DNA of 64,000 nucleotides from CAYVVD01 sp964454975 (GCA_964454975.1 CAYVVD010000003.1:1-64000); one strand, 5' to 3'. Positions 53,991-62,967 are shown, numbered from the stretch's first letter. Notes: generated by a model not told the origin, from the sequence alone. Numbers and translations: made by a program.

Positions 53991-54972
53991 AAGAATTCAA
54001 CTTTGTGGACTCGGCAATTCAATTGTCGACCTGCAATATATGGTTTCGGATAGTGACATTTCTAAACTTGGACTCGAGAAGGGCTCAATGACGCTTGTTG
54101 ATCCTGCTATACAGGCAGATTTAATCCGTCTATTCTCTTATCTTCAGCCAAACAGATGCAGTGGTGGCTCTGCCGCAAATTCCATTATTGCTTTTTCTGC
54201 ATTAGGTGGTAAAGCTGCATACCAGTCAAAACTGGGAAAGGATGATCTCGGCAAGTTTTACGCTGAAGAACTCAGGAAGCTCGGTATTGAGCTACATTCT
54301 GATTTTATTGAAGGCGATTCAACAGGAGTATCCTTAATCCTGATTACTCCTGATGCTGAAAGAACGATGCTAACTTCACTCGGCGCGAGTGCAAGTTTCA
54401 ATGCAGATGACCTGAATGAAAGGGTTATTGCAGATTCAGAGTGGCTTTACATTGAAGGATATAAACTGACTTTAGAAGATGGTTTTAATGCCTGCGTTAA
54501 GGCATGCAAAGCTGCAACTAAAGCAAAAACAAAAATTGCAATCAGCTTTTCGGATACATTCATAACAGAGTTATTCCAAGAACAGCTTAAAGAAATCGTA
54601 AAACATTCTGACCTTGTGTTTTGCAATAAAACTGAAGCCTTGAACTTTACTAAAAAAGAAGTAGTCAGTGAAGCCATTTTTGAGCTTCATAAACTTGTAG
54701 ATGGTGTTGTTCTCACACTTGGAGACAAGGGCGCATTGATTTCTGAAGGCGGCAAGACAATTGAAATACCTTCGATAGAAGTTAAAGCAATTGATACTAC
54801 AGGCGCCGGTGATATGTTTGCAGGCACTTATTTATATGGAATTACCCAGGGATATGGATTGCAAAATTCCGGCCGGCTTGCAATATATGCTTCGGGTTTA
54901 ATTGTTTCGCAAATGGGAGCAAGACTTAATTATAATTATGATAAATTAAAAGCGGAATCCATTAATAAATAA
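53983..54972 (+). CDS. PfkB-family carbohydrate/nucleoside kinase (adenosine kinase-like)
   Basis: 329 residues. PfkB signatures: GGSAANSIIAFSALGG (first motif) and DTTGAGDMFAGTYLYG (second motif, catalytic Asp in GAGD). The N-terminal GLGNSIVDLQYMVSD resembles adenosine kinase and ribokinase-like proteins; adenosine kinase is the common annotation, but substrate is not certain. The start overlaps ddl. The CBM9-like gene follows after seven bases. Confidence 0.88.
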   Translation: MSKRIQLCGLGNSIVDLQYMVSDSDISKLGLEKGSMTLVDPAIQADLIRLFSYLQPNRCSGGSAANSIIAFSALGGKAAYQSKLGKDDLGKFYAEELRKLGIELHSDFIEGDSTGVSLILITPDAERTMLTSLGASASFNADDLNERVIADSEWLYIEGYKLTLEDGFNACVKACKAATKAKTKIAISFSDTFITELFQEQLKEIVKHSDLVFCNKTEALNFTKKEVVSEAIFELHKLVDGVVLTLGDKGALISEGGKTIEIPSIEVKAIDTTGAGDMFAGTYLYGITQGYGLQNSGRLAIYASGLIVSQMGARLNYNYDKLKAESINK

Positions 54973-54979
54973 GACTGTT

Positions 54980-56311
54980 ATGAAATTTTTACATCTGATA
55001 TTTTTATTTTTTGTTTCAGCCATTTCAATCTATTCCCAGTCCGGGATGACATTTGGAGAGTTTGCATTAAAACTCGACCCGTATTTCGACAGGACATTGA
55101 TTGAAGATATCCGTGATAAATTGCCACAAAAACAACCGTATACGATTTGGGGCTGGGATGTAGGAGATTATTCAGGTGACGGATACAATGACGTGGCATT
55201 TTCATTAAGATACACTGGTGATCGTAGCCGGGAAATGCATGTGCATTTGTTTATCGATATCGACGGATTTCTCAATAAAGTGGCCGTTTTTAATCATCAA
55301 TTCGTTGAAATTCCTCTTGAAATTGGAGTTGTCATAAGAAATAATGCATGCTATATCACAAAGAAAAACAAGCAATTCGACTGGAATATTACCGGTTACA
55401 GGTTCGACCATGGCTCACTTATAATGCTGGATGAGTACCATACATCACGAATTGGAAAATTGACACAGGAGCGTTACATTAATTATAACAGCCTTTATAA
55501 TACTGAGAAGTACCTGAATACAAAAAATGGCGAACAGATATTCTATGCTGAATACCTGGTTATTCCCTCTTATCCTCGCGGAAAGAAGATATACAAGGGT
55601 TACAATGCTGATGCCTTCAGTGAGAAAGTTGAATATGTCCGTAAAGGTGCATATTACTGGGAGGGTGATGAAGACTGCTCATTCAGGGTTAAATCCGCTT
55701 ATGACGATCAATTTATTTACCTGACAGTGGAAATTACTGATAATAATATTGTAATCCCAAATTGTGACACATGCCAGGCTGACCACATTCAGCTATGGTT
55801 TGACGTAAATGACTATCCGGAACTTTACGATCGATTCCACAGCCGCGAACAAAATGATATCGTTTTCAGGACTGGCGCTGAGGAAGGTATTTATAAAATA
55901 TCGGTTTATCCGGGGGACTTCCTTGAAAAGAAAGCTTATGTTACTGTCAGCTCAACAGATGAATTATACGAATGGCAACGCGAAGCAAGCAATATGATTA
56001 AAGCTGTCTCAAATCTTACTGATGATGGATACATTATAAAATTCAAAATTCCATTTTATTTATTTGGTTTTGAAGGAATTGAGTTCGAAAAGGAAGAACC
56101 ATTCGAGATTGGCTGCACTGTTGCTGTTTATGACATAGACAACGAGTACAGGCCGGAAGAAAGTTCCATTGTTTCTACCTCAATATTCTCAGAGTTCAAT
56201 CCATCCTCTTATGGTTCTCTTGTTTTTATTCCACCGGGTCAATGGTACGGAAGTTCAAAAAATATATACAAGGATGATTTATTACAAGTACTAAACAGTT
56301 ATGGATTTTAA
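54980..56311 (+). CDS. Secreted protein with CBM9/DOMON-like sugar-binding domain
   Basis: 443 residues with a signal peptide (MKFLHLIFLFFVSAISIYSQ). The N-terminal part contains a DVGDYSGDGYNDVAF segment of an FG-GAP/VCBS-like calcium loop type. The C-terminal half (about 225-430) has the beta-sandwich pattern of CBM9-like domains (FRVKSAYDDQFIYLTVEITD, DHIQLWFDVND, GYIIKFKIPFYLFG) plus a CDTC pair. It is probably periplasmic or surface-attached. I do not recognise a specific function; no T9SS sorting domain is evident at its end. Confidence 0.68.
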   Translation: MKFLHLIFLFFVSAISIYSQSGMTFGEFALKLDPYFDRTLIEDIRDKLPQKQPYTIWGWDVGDYSGDGYNDVAFSLRYTGDRSREMHVHLFIDIDGFLNKVAVFNHQFVEIPLEIGVVIRNNACYITKKNKQFDWNITGYRFDHGSLIMLDEYHTSRIGKLTQERYINYNSLYNTEKYLNTKNGEQIFYAEYLVIPSYPRGKKIYKGYNADAFSEKVEYVRKGAYYWEGDEDCSFRVKSAYDDQFIYLTVEITDNNIVIPNCDTCQADHIQLWFDVNDYPELYDRFHSREQNDIVFRTGAEEGIYKISVYPGDFLEKKAYVTVSSTDELYEWQREASNMIKAVSNLTDDGYIIKFKIPFYLFGFEGIEFEKEEPFEIGCTVAVYDIDNEYRPEESSIVSTSIFSEFNPSSYGSLVFIPPGQWYGSSKNIYKDDLLQVLNSYGF

Positions 56312-56337
56312 CCTGATGATTCAAGAATATTACCTAT

Positions 56338-56769
56338 TTGCAATTCTGGTATAAATGGAAATTCACAACCGAAATAGTATCAATCATTCTAAAGCATTAT
56401 CCCGAGGCAATGGCGATATACTTGTTTAGTTCGCACGGAACAGAATACGAACGCGCAGACAGCGATATTGATATTGCCTTGCTTTTTGAACACACAAGGG
56501 CTAATCAATTGAAAAATATTACATTTAGTGACTGCAAATCAGAACTTGACAAATTAACTGGAAAGGACGTTGATTTAATCAACATTAGATTAGTTGATAA
56601 TGTATTCCAATTCCAGATTATATTTGAAAGCAAATTACTTCATTGCTCAAATGAATTTGAAACTGATTCCTTTGAAATGCACACAATGTCTAAGTATCAA
56701 AGGCTGAATTCTGAAAGAGAAGGGATTCTTGAAGAAATCAGAAATACTTCGAGGGTATTTAATATATAA
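56338..56769 (+). CDS. MntA-like minimal nucleotidyltransferase antitoxin
   Basis: 143 residues. It has the nucleotidyltransferase core with the DxD metal site in ADSDIDIALLF. The usual GSx10DxD motif reads FSSHG, so the first Gly is Ser. In MntA/HepT modules this protein adds AMP groups to the toxin and silences it. The frame has no ATG before the core, and the start is most likely TTG at 56338 (or ATT at 56329); an ATG at 56410 would cut into the domain. Its stop shares a base with the hepT ATG (TAATG at 56767-56771). The altered motif and the broken partner suggest decay. Confidence 0.78.
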   Translation: MQFWYKWKFTTEIVSIILKHYPEAMAIYLFSSHGTEYERADSDIDIALLFEHTRANQLKNITFSDCKSELDKLTGKDVDLINIRLVDNVFQFQIIFESKLLHCSNEFETDSFEMHTMSKYQRLNSEREGILEEIRNTSRVFNI

Positions 56770-57176
56770 TGGATGATATAATTCTGAATAAAAAAGAAAG
56801 TATCGAATGATGTATAAAACAAGCACGCAGTTTCTATGTACAGAAATCAACGGTGCCTTTTGAAGAAGACTTCCTGAAACAGGATGCAATAACGACAAGC
56901 CTGCTTCGCGCAATTGAGCAGTGCATAAATATAGCAAACCACATTGTAAAAAAATTGAAACTCGGCATTCCCAAACATTCAAGAGACAGCTTTATGCTTC
57001 TTGCTAAGGAAAAAATAATTCCTGCTGAACTTGCCGACAAACTTGGAAGAATGATTTCTTTCAGGAACATTGCTGTTCATCAATACCAGGAACTTGACAT
57101 TAAAGTGTTTGTTGATGTTATTGAAAATCACATTGATGATTTAATAATGCTAAGTGATTGTGCATTGAAAAGCTAA
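56769..57176 (+). pseudogene. HepT-like HEPN toxin interrupted by an in-frame TGA
   Basis: The frame starts at the overlap ATG (56769) with MDDIILNKKESIE, meets TGA at 56808-56810, and continues CIKQARSFY...RSF as a full HEPN domain to 57176. Family sequences have Arg at the interrupted position (ERCIKQAR), so a single CGA/AGA to TGA change is the simplest explanation. The RNase signature is intact: RNIAVHQY (R-x4-H-x-Y), including the tyrosine that MntA modifies. A GTG at 56853 could give a shortened product lacking the first helix. The stop may be real inactivation of the toxin or a sequencing error. Confidence 0.85.
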
Positions 57177-57374
57177 TTTAAATTTATCTTCTTTACCCAA
57201 ATTATTCTTCGGAAAATCTTTGATGTAATTTTATAATTCAACATTAATTTTAATTAATCAAGCCCATTTGATTCAACTGGCAGCTTCTCGAAACAATATA
57301 TATATCAAAGATTTGCGAGCATTTTTTAACAGAGCAACCCAAGAATTACAGTATTTTAAAATGAAGTGAAATTG

Positions 57375-57406
57375 TTTGTTTACAATACTTTAAGTAACTA
57401 TTTTTG
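57375..57406 (+). promoter_or_regulatory. Strong Bacteroidota-type promoter of the ATP synthase operon
   Basis: TTTG (57375-57378), 20 bases, then TATTTTTG (57399-57406), matching TTTG-N19-21-TAnnTTTG. Transcription would start near 57411, about 24 bases before the TTG start of atpZ. The rest of 57177-57374 shows no gene. Confidence 0.75.
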
Positions 57407-57434
57407 TGTCCAGAAAATTAGTGGTTAAGCTAAT

Positions 57435-57695
57435 TTGAATGATAAAAAGCAGAAGGGCAGCGACCTCGGACAGGTAATGAAAGAGCTGGGTCCTTATTTA
57501 AATTTAGGATTGCAGATGCTTATACCCATTGTAGGCGGAGCGTTTTTTGGGCAATGGTTAGACGGAAAAAATGAAACAACGCCACTATGGACAATAATTT
57601 GTGCAATCCTGGGAATAGCTGTAGGATTTTACTCGTTCTTTAAAACTATTAGCGAAGCTCAGAAAAAAGGGAAAAATGACAAACGGCGAAAATAG
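57435..57695 (+). CDS. atpZ: AtpZ/AtpI-family F0 accessory protein
   Basis: 86 residues with two transmembrane segments (about 22-43 and 50-70). LGPYLNLGLQMLIPIVGGAFFGQWLDGK is typical of AtpZ, which assists c-ring assembly or Mg/Ca transport at the head of atp operons. The start is uncertain: TTG at 57435 gives a 14-residue polar N-terminus; ATG at 57477 (MKELGPYLN) is possible. It overlaps the next gene by 20 bases. Confidence 0.8.
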   Translation: MNDKKQKGSDLGQVMKELGPYLNLGLQMLIPIVGGAFFGQWLDGKNETTPLWTIICAILGIAVGFYSFFKTISEAQKKGKNDKRRK

Positions 57696-57990
57696 CCTCG
57701 GATCTATAATACCGTCGCTCATTTTTGGCCTCGTTTATTTCCTGGTTTCCATATTTATTTCTCTAAGAGCCCTGAAGAAAAACTGGAAGATTTTTTCAAA
57801 GCTTATTTTCGGCTCTATGATTATCAGGATAGTTGCAACCCTACTCTTTGTCTGGATTGGGATTGAATTCCTCGGGTATGCGATAACTGAGTTTGTAATT
57901 TCTCTGTTTATTATGGTATTTTTGTCGCTGGTAGTTGAGGCAGTGATACTAAGCAGTGCGGCTAAGAAAGACAAGAAACCCGTTAGGTAG
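57676..57990 (+). CDS. AtpI-like membrane protein of the ATP synthase operon
   Basis: 104 residues with about three or four hydrophobic segments and a basic C-terminus (AAKKDKKPVR). The position between atpZ and atpB is where AtpI or AtpR-type ATP synthase subunit I is found. The sequence is too variable to fix the family, but membrane topology, size and place support a role in assembling the c-ring. It overlaps atpZ and ends three bases before atpB. Confidence 0.65.
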   Translation: MTNGENSLGSIIPSLIFGLVYFLVSIFISLRALKKNWKIFSKLIFGSMIIRIVATLLFVWIGIEFLGYAITEFVISLFIMVFLSLVVEAVILSSAAKKDKKPVR

Positions 57991-57993
57991 CAT

Positions 57994-59034
57994 ATGGCTG
58001 TTGATAACACTAATTCTAAAGATGTTCTCGCTGAAAATCAGCACATTGAATCAGAAGCTGCGGAATCGCATGAAGAGCACGCATCTGATATACACAACGA
58101 AGAAGCCGAAAAAGATATTTTCGGTACAGTTCTCAACAAGAACCTTGGCGACCATGGTGAAGTTGGGTTTTATGATGTCTTCCATGTAGGGCTTCCCAAG
58201 ATTTTTATAGACGATGGCTTCCATTTCTACTGGAATAAAGAAGAAATGGAAGAAGCCGGTTATTTTACCGAAGTACACCATGAAGTTGTGAGAACATCAG
58301 ATCATCAACCACCTGCTCTGGATGTTTCTATAACCAGCCTGGTAATTTTCCAGTGGATTGCAATGTTCCTTTGTTTAGTGATGTTCAAAGTTGCCGGAAG
58401 CCAATACAAAGCAGCTAAGAATTACATTACGCAGGGATTCCAGACTGTAATAGAGTTTTATGTTGATTTTATCCGTGAAAGAGTAGTAAGGCCAAATATT
58501 GGCGACAGGCTTACAGAAAGCCTGACACCTTACTTTATATCCCTTTATTTCTTTATTATAATAATGAACCTTCTTGGTTTAATTCCTGGCGGCCACTCTG
58601 CAACAGGTAACATTGCAGTTACTGCGGGACTTGCAGTTACAGCATTTATAGTGATAAACATAACGTCAATTCGAGAGATAGGCCTGGGTAAATATCTTGC
58701 TCACCTGACAGGTGGCGCACCTATTTGGCTTGCACCGATAATGATACCGATCGAGATATTATCCATGTTTACCAAGCCATTTGCCCTCACAGTCAGGCTT
58801 TTTGCAAATATGACTGCCGGGCATATAATTATTCTCTGCCTACTTGGATTGATTTTCTTCTTAAAGACCTGGGTAGTTCCACCAATTGCAGTAGGTTTTT
58901 CGCTATTTATTTATTGCCTTGAGCTGCTTGTGGCATTTATTCAGGCGTATGTGTTTACAATATTGACGGCGGTGTTTGTAGGTCTTGCAATAGGCGATCA
59001 TTCACACGAGGAACATGCTGAACATGCACATTAA
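57994..59034 (+). CDS. atpB: ATP synthase F0 subunit a
   Basis: 346 residues. It forms the proton half-channels beside the c-ring. The essential arginine is in LTVRLFANMTAGHI. Five or so membrane segments start near residue 110. The first 105 residues are acidic and histidine-containing and lack membrane helices, a long extension seen in related phyla. The C-terminal tail (HSHEEHAEHAH) is also rich in His. Gene order atpZ-I-B-E-F-H-A is standard. Confidence 0.95.
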   Translation: MAVDNTNSKDVLAENQHIESEAAESHEEHASDIHNEEAEKDIFGTVLNKNLGDHGEVGFYDVFHVGLPKIFIDDGFHFYWNKEEMEEAGYFTEVHHEVVRTSDHQPPALDVSITSLVIFQWIAMFLCLVMFKVAGSQYKAAKNYITQGFQTVIEFYVDFIRERVVRPNIGDRLTESLTPYFISLYFFIIIMNLLGLIPGGHSATGNIAVTAGLAVTAFIVINITSIREIGLGKYLAHLTGGAPIWLAPIMIPIEILSMFTKPFALTVRLFANMTAGHIIILCLLGLIFFLKTWVVPPIAVGFSLFIYCLELLVAFIQAYVFTILTAVFVGLAIGDHSHEEHAEHAH

Positions 59035-59078
59035 CTATTTAAATAAATTTTTCTCACAATAATACTAAGGGAATCTAA

Positions 59079-59306
59079 ATGGACGCAACTTCATTAGCAT
59101 TTTTGGGAGCAGGACTTGGAGCCGGTATCACAGTTATGGGCGCAGGCCTTGGCATTGGTAAGCTGGCTGCTTCTGCACTTGAAGCAAGCGGACGTCAACC
59201 GGAAGCATCCGGCGATATCAGGACAACAATGATTATTGCAGCAGCCCTTATCGAAGGTGTTGCACTCTTTGCAGCGGTAATTTGCTTCCTGCTTGCAACA
59301 AAATAA
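59079..59306 (+). CDS. atpE: ATP synthase F0 subunit c
   Basis: 75 residues forming a helical hairpin with the loop GRQPEASG (RQP at 39-41) and the ion-binding carboxylate E59 in AAALIEGVALFAAV. The Gln and Ser/Thr partners typical of sodium-dependent c subunits are not seen, so a proton-driven ring is likely. Its mRNA is followed by a strong hairpin (59315-59337). Confidence 0.95.
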   Translation: MDATSLAFLGAGLGAGITVMGAGLGIGKLAASALEASGRQPEASGDIRTTMIIAAALIEGVALFAAVICFLLATK

Positions 59307-59314
59307 AGTTTTAC

Positions 59315-59337
59315 GGCGCTTCTGTTAAAGAAGCGCC
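59315..59337 (+). other. Intercistronic hairpin after atpE
   Basis: Perfect 9-bp stem GGCGCTTCT/AGAAGCGCC with a 5-base loop (GTTAA), eight bases after the atpE stop and without a T run. It is therefore more likely an mRNA-stabilising or processing element than a terminator, and could help raise c-subunit yield; that role is inference. Confidence 0.7.
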
Positions 59338-59364
59338 ATTATTTTAAATTCCTATGGGTGAAAA

Positions 59365-59859
59365 ATGGATAGCTTATTAGAAATTTCACCGGGTTTGATG
59401 ATATGGACAATCATCAATTTTCTACTGTTCATGCTTATTATTTATAAGTTTGGCGGAAAAACGATTGTTGATGCCATTAAATCACGTGAAGAAAGGATTC
59501 AAAAAAATATAGATCTCGCTCTAAACAAGCTTGAAGCAGCAGAAATGCGAGAAAAAGAAGCAACCGTCAAGCTCGAAGAAGCAAACAAAGAGCTTACCGA
59601 TGCTCTTGGAAAGGCTCGCGACCAAGGCAACCAGATTATTCAACAGGCTCAGGAAGAAGCCAATAGAATAAAACAAGCCAAGCTTAACGAAGCTATTCGC
59701 GATATCGATATTAAAAAGGACCAGGCAATTAAAGAATTGCGAACTGAAGTTGCAGGCCTTGTAATTGAAGCTACTGAAAAAATCCTTGATGAGACACTCG
59801 ACAAGGATAAGCATTACAAACTTGTTGAAAACCATTTACAGAAAATTCAGAAAAATTAG
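59365..59859 (+). CDS. atpF: ATP synthase F0 subunit b
   Basis: 164 residues. One N-terminal membrane segment (about 10-30, LMIWTIINFLLFMLIIYKF) is followed by a long charged helix (coiled coil) with heptad-like spacing to the C-terminus, forming the peripheral stalk with subunit delta. Length is typical. It ends seven bases before atpH. Confidence 0.95.
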   Translation: MDSLLEISPGLMIWTIINFLLFMLIIYKFGGKTIVDAIKSREERIQKNIDLALNKLEAAEMREKEATVKLEEANKELTDALGKARDQGNQIIQQAQEEANRIKQAKLNEAIRDIDIKKDQAIKELRTEVAGLVIEATEKILDETLDKDKHYKLVENHLQKIQKN

Positions 59860-59866
59860 TTAATCT

Positions 59867-60406
59867 ATGACAGAGCAACGAGTATCCTCAAGATATGCAA
59901 GGGCTATTTTCACAGCCGCAGCCAAGGACGACCTAATAGAGACTGTCCTTAATGACTTCAGGTTCATCAATTCAACTATTGAAAGTTCGAGAGACCTTAA
60001 AAACCTGGTTAACAGCCCGATAGTTCAATTCTGGAAAAAAGCCGGCATCTTCAAAGAGATTTTTGAAGGCAAGATTCACAAAGTCTCTATGAGCTGCTTA
60101 ATGCTAATTGCTGAGAAGCGAAGAGAATCATTAATGCCAAGCATTGAATTCGAGTATGAATTGCTCTACAACAAGCTACACAACATACAGCCGGTATCAA
60201 TTGGTTCTGCAATAGAACTTAGCGATGAGATTAAAGAACGGCTTGTAAATAAATTGAAAGACATTACTGATATGAATATTTTAGCACGCTTTTTTGTTGA
60301 TAAAGAACTAAAAGGCGGGCTCAAAGTGACCGTTAAGGATTGGGTTTACGACGCAAGCATAAGGAACAAGCTCGACCTGTTATACGGAATGCTGGCGGGC
60401 AGTTAA
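59867..60406 (+). CDS. atpH: ATP synthase F1 subunit delta
   Basis: 179 residues. Features: RVSSRYARAIFTAAAKDD at the N-terminus, a helical N-domain, LIAEKRRESLMPSI in the middle and the C-terminal strand/helix (VDKELKGGLKVTVKDWVYDASIRNKLDLL) that contacts subunit b. It joins the stator to the top of F1. Confidence 0.93.
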   Translation: MTEQRVSSRYARAIFTAAAKDDLIETVLNDFRFINSTIESSRDLKNLVNSPIVQFWKKAGIFKEIFEGKIHKVSMSCLMLIAEKRRESLMPSIEFEYELLYNKLHNIQPVSIGSAIELSDEIKERLVNKLKDITDMNILARFFVDKELKGGLKVTVKDWVYDASIRNKLDLLYGMLAGS

Positions 60407-60446
60407 TAATTCAAATAATTGAATCTAAAATATCAAAGGTTATAAA

Positions 60447-62000
60447 ATGGCAGATGTAAGACCTGAAGAGATATCGGCGATACTAAGACGCCAATTATCA
60501 GGATTTGAAAACGAAGCCGACATTTATGAGGTCGGTACTGTACTCCAGGTGGGCGACGGTGTTGCCAGGATTTACGGCTTGTCGAAAGTGATGGCATCCG
60601 AGCTTGTAGAGTTCCCCAATGGTGTTATGGGTATGGTGTTAAACCTAGAAGAAGACAATGTGGGCGTCATGCTTTTCGGAGATGACCGCCATGTCAAAGA
60701 AGGCGATACCGTTAAAAGGACAAAACGAATCGCTTCTGTACCTGTAGGCGAAAATCTTTTAGGAAGGGTTGTTAATCCACTTGGTTTGCCCATTGACGGA
60801 AAAGGCCCGATTGAAGAAGCAGCCATCTACCCTATCGAACGTAAAGCTGAGGGCGTTATTCAAAGGCAGCCTGTGAAAGAACCGTTACAAACAGGTATCA
60901 AATGTATTGATGCTCTGATTCCTATCGGCAGGGGCCAGCGTGAGCTTATAATCGGTGACCGCCAGACCGGTAAAACAGCGGTTGCACTGGATACAATTAT
61001 CAATCAGAAATACACTCATACTCCCGAAGCAAAAGCAATGGGAATTGAACCTGTTTATTGTATCTATGTTGCATTAGGCCAGAAAGGTTCTACTGTTGCC
61101 AATGTTGTTTCATACCTCGACCAATATGGAGCCATGGATTTTACAATTGTGGTAGCAGCAAATGCTTCCGACCCTGCTCCACTCCAGTTCATCGGCCCTT
61201 ATTGCGGATGCGCAATGGGTGAATACTTTATGGACAAGGGAAAACACTCACTCATTATTTATGATGACCTTTCCAAACAGGCAGCATCATACAGGCAGGT
61301 TTCTCTGCTGCTAAGGAGACCTCCCGGACGTGAAGCTTACCCCGGTGATATCTTTTACCTCCATAGCAGGCTGCTCGAGAGAGCTTCTAAACTTTCCGAT
61401 GATAAGGGTGGAGGTTCTTTAACTGCGCTTCCTGTTATTGAAACACAGGCAGGCGACGTATCTGCATATATCCCGACAAACGTGATTTCGATTACAGACG
61501 GACAGATTTACCTTGAACCAAACCTATTCAACGCGGGTGTAAGGCCGGCTCTTAATGTGGGTATCTCAGTATCACGTGTTGGTGGTAACGCTCAAATTAA
61601 AGCTATGAAACAGGTAGCAGGCCAGCTGAAACTTGAACTTGCTTTATTCCGCGAGCTTGAAGCTTTTGCAAAATTCGGCTCTGACCTTGATAAATCCACA
61701 CAGCAGCAGCTTACACGTGGTGCAAGGTTAACAGAAATTCTAAAACAAGGACAGTTTCAACCTGTTAAGGTGGAAAACCAAATTGCCTTGATTTATGCAG
61801 CTACTCAGGGATTTCTTGATACTATCCCTATTTTTGAAATCGAACGTTACGAAAGAGAATATTACGAATTCATGGAAACTCAGTATGCAGAGATTCTAAG
61901 CTCAATAATCAAGGAGAAGAAACTGAGTGAAGAATTAAAATCGAAACTAAAAGACGCGGTTACCAAGTTCACTGAAAACTTTAAGAAAACTATAAATTAA
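60447..62000 (+). CDS. atpA: ATP synthase F1 subunit alpha
   Basis: 517 residues. Non-catalytic nucleotide-binding subunit with Walker A GDRQTGKT (170-177), the family signature PALNVGISVSRVGG and the C-terminal helical domain. An AAAGG-like ribosome site precedes the ATG. It is followed after one base by hldD rather than atpG, which is unusual. Confidence 0.97.
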   Translation: MADVRPEEISAILRRQLSGFENEADIYEVGTVLQVGDGVARIYGLSKVMASELVEFPNGVMGMVLNLEEDNVGVMLFGDDRHVKEGDTVKRTKRIASVPVGENLLGRVVNPLGLPIDGKGPIEEAAIYPIERKAEGVIQRQPVKEPLQTGIKCIDALIPIGRGQRELIIGDRQTGKTAVALDTIINQKYTHTPEAKAMGIEPVYCIYVALGQKGSTVANVVSYLDQYGAMDFTIVVAANASDPAPLQFIGPYCGCAMGEYFMDKGKHSLIIYDDLSKQAASYRQVSLLLRRPPGREAYPGDIFYLHSRLLERASKLSDDKGGGSLTALPVIETQAGDVSAYIPTNVISITDGQIYLEPNLFNAGVRPALNVGISVSRVGGNAQIKAMKQVAGQLKLELALFRELEAFAKFGSDLDKSTQQQLTRGARLTEILKQGQFQPVKVENQIALIYAATQGFLDTIPIFEIERYEREYYEFMETQYAEILSSIIKEKKLSEELKSKLKDAVTKFTENFKKTIN

Positions 62001-62001
62001 C

Positions 62002-62967
62002 ATGATTGTTCTCACCGGCGGTGCCGGATTCATCGGTTCCGGCCTGCTAAGGAAACTAAACAACGAGGGATTAAAGGATATACTTGTTGTAGACCATCTG
62101 GGAAACGGTGAGAAGTGGAAGAACCTGGTTGGCAAGAAGTTTTACAGCTTTGAGCACAAAGAAGAGTTCAGAAAAAGACTGAACGAACGGAGAATAAAAG
62201 AGAAGATTGAGCTGATAATTCATTTCGGCGCTTGTTCTACGACAACTGAAAGAGATGCTGACTACCTGATTGATAATAATGTAAATTACAGCAAGGAGAT
62301 TGCCGAATTTGCAGTTGAAAAGGATATTCGGATGATCTATGCAAGCAGTGCAGCTACGTATGGTAGTGGCGAATCCGGATATTCAGATGCAATTTACGAT
62401 GATCTGAAGCCATTAAACGGATATGGCTTTTCAAAACATATATTCGACCTTTGGATACTTGAAAAAGGCTACGACAAACTTTTCGCCGGGATTAAATTTT
62501 TTAATGTATTTGGCCCTAACGAATATCACAAAGGTGAAATGGCAAGCATGGTTTACAAATCATTCAAAAGAGTGCAGAAAAACGGAAAAATCAGGCTTTT
62601 CAGGTCTAATGACACTCAATATCCTGATGGAGGCCAGATGCGCGATTTTATTTATTCCAAGGATTGTAATAAACTTTTATGGGATATTATAAACAATCGC
62701 AATGTTTCCGGGATATTCAACATGGGAACTGGAAATCCAAGGACCTGGAATGATTTGGCTAATGCCGTTTTTGCAGCAATCGGTAAAGAACCGGTTATTG
62801 ATTTTGTTGATATGCCTGAAGAACTTTCCGGCCAATATCAGAATTATACAAATGCCGAAATGGAAAAGTTGAGTAAATCATTAAGCAAAATCAATTTTAG
62901 CTCTCTCGAAGAATCAGTTGAGGACTACATAAAATCGCACCTTCTTAAGGCGTGGAAATATTATTAA
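62002..62967 (+). CDS. hldD: ADP-L-glycero-D-manno-heptose 6-epimerase
   Basis: 321 residues of the extended SDR family. NADP-binding loop TGGAGFIG (5-12), catalytic S115/S116 (ASSAATYG), Y141 and K145 (YGFSK), and FGPNEYHKGEMAS, which is characteristic of HldD. Makes the activated heptose for the LPS inner core. It begins one base after the atpA stop and ends 18 bases before atpG, so it is embedded in the ATP synthase operon. Its codon use resembles that of its neighbours. No other LPS gene is adjacent. Confidence 0.92.
   Translation: MIVLTGGAGFIGSGLLRKLNNEGLKDILVVDHLGNGEKWKNLVGKKFYSFEHKEEFRKRLNERRIKEKIELIIHFGACSTTTERDADYLIDNNVNYSKEIAEFAVEKDIRMIYASSAATYGSGESGYSDAIYDDLKPLNGYGFSKHIFDLWILEKGYDKLFAGIKFFNVFGPNEYHKGEMASMVYKSFKRVQKNGKIRLFRSNDTQYPDGGQMRDFIYSKDCNKLLWDIINNRNVSGIFNMGTGNPRTWNDLANAVFAAIGKEPVIDFVDMPEELSGQYQNYTNAEMEKLSKSLSKINFSSLEESVEDYIKSHLLKAWKYY

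Noticed and set aside
56808..56810. TGA read as an amino acid (alternative code or selenocysteine)
   Set aside because: TGA ends other genes here (for example murD and ftsW), and HepT homologues have Arg, not Cys or Sec, at this position.
59079..59306. Sodium-driven ATP synthase
   Set aside because: The c subunit has E59 but not the Gln and Ser/Thr ligands typical of sodium-binding rings.
62002..62967. hldD as a recently transferred insertion
   Set aside because: Base composition and codon use resemble the flanking atp genes and there are no repeats or mobile-element signs at its ends.
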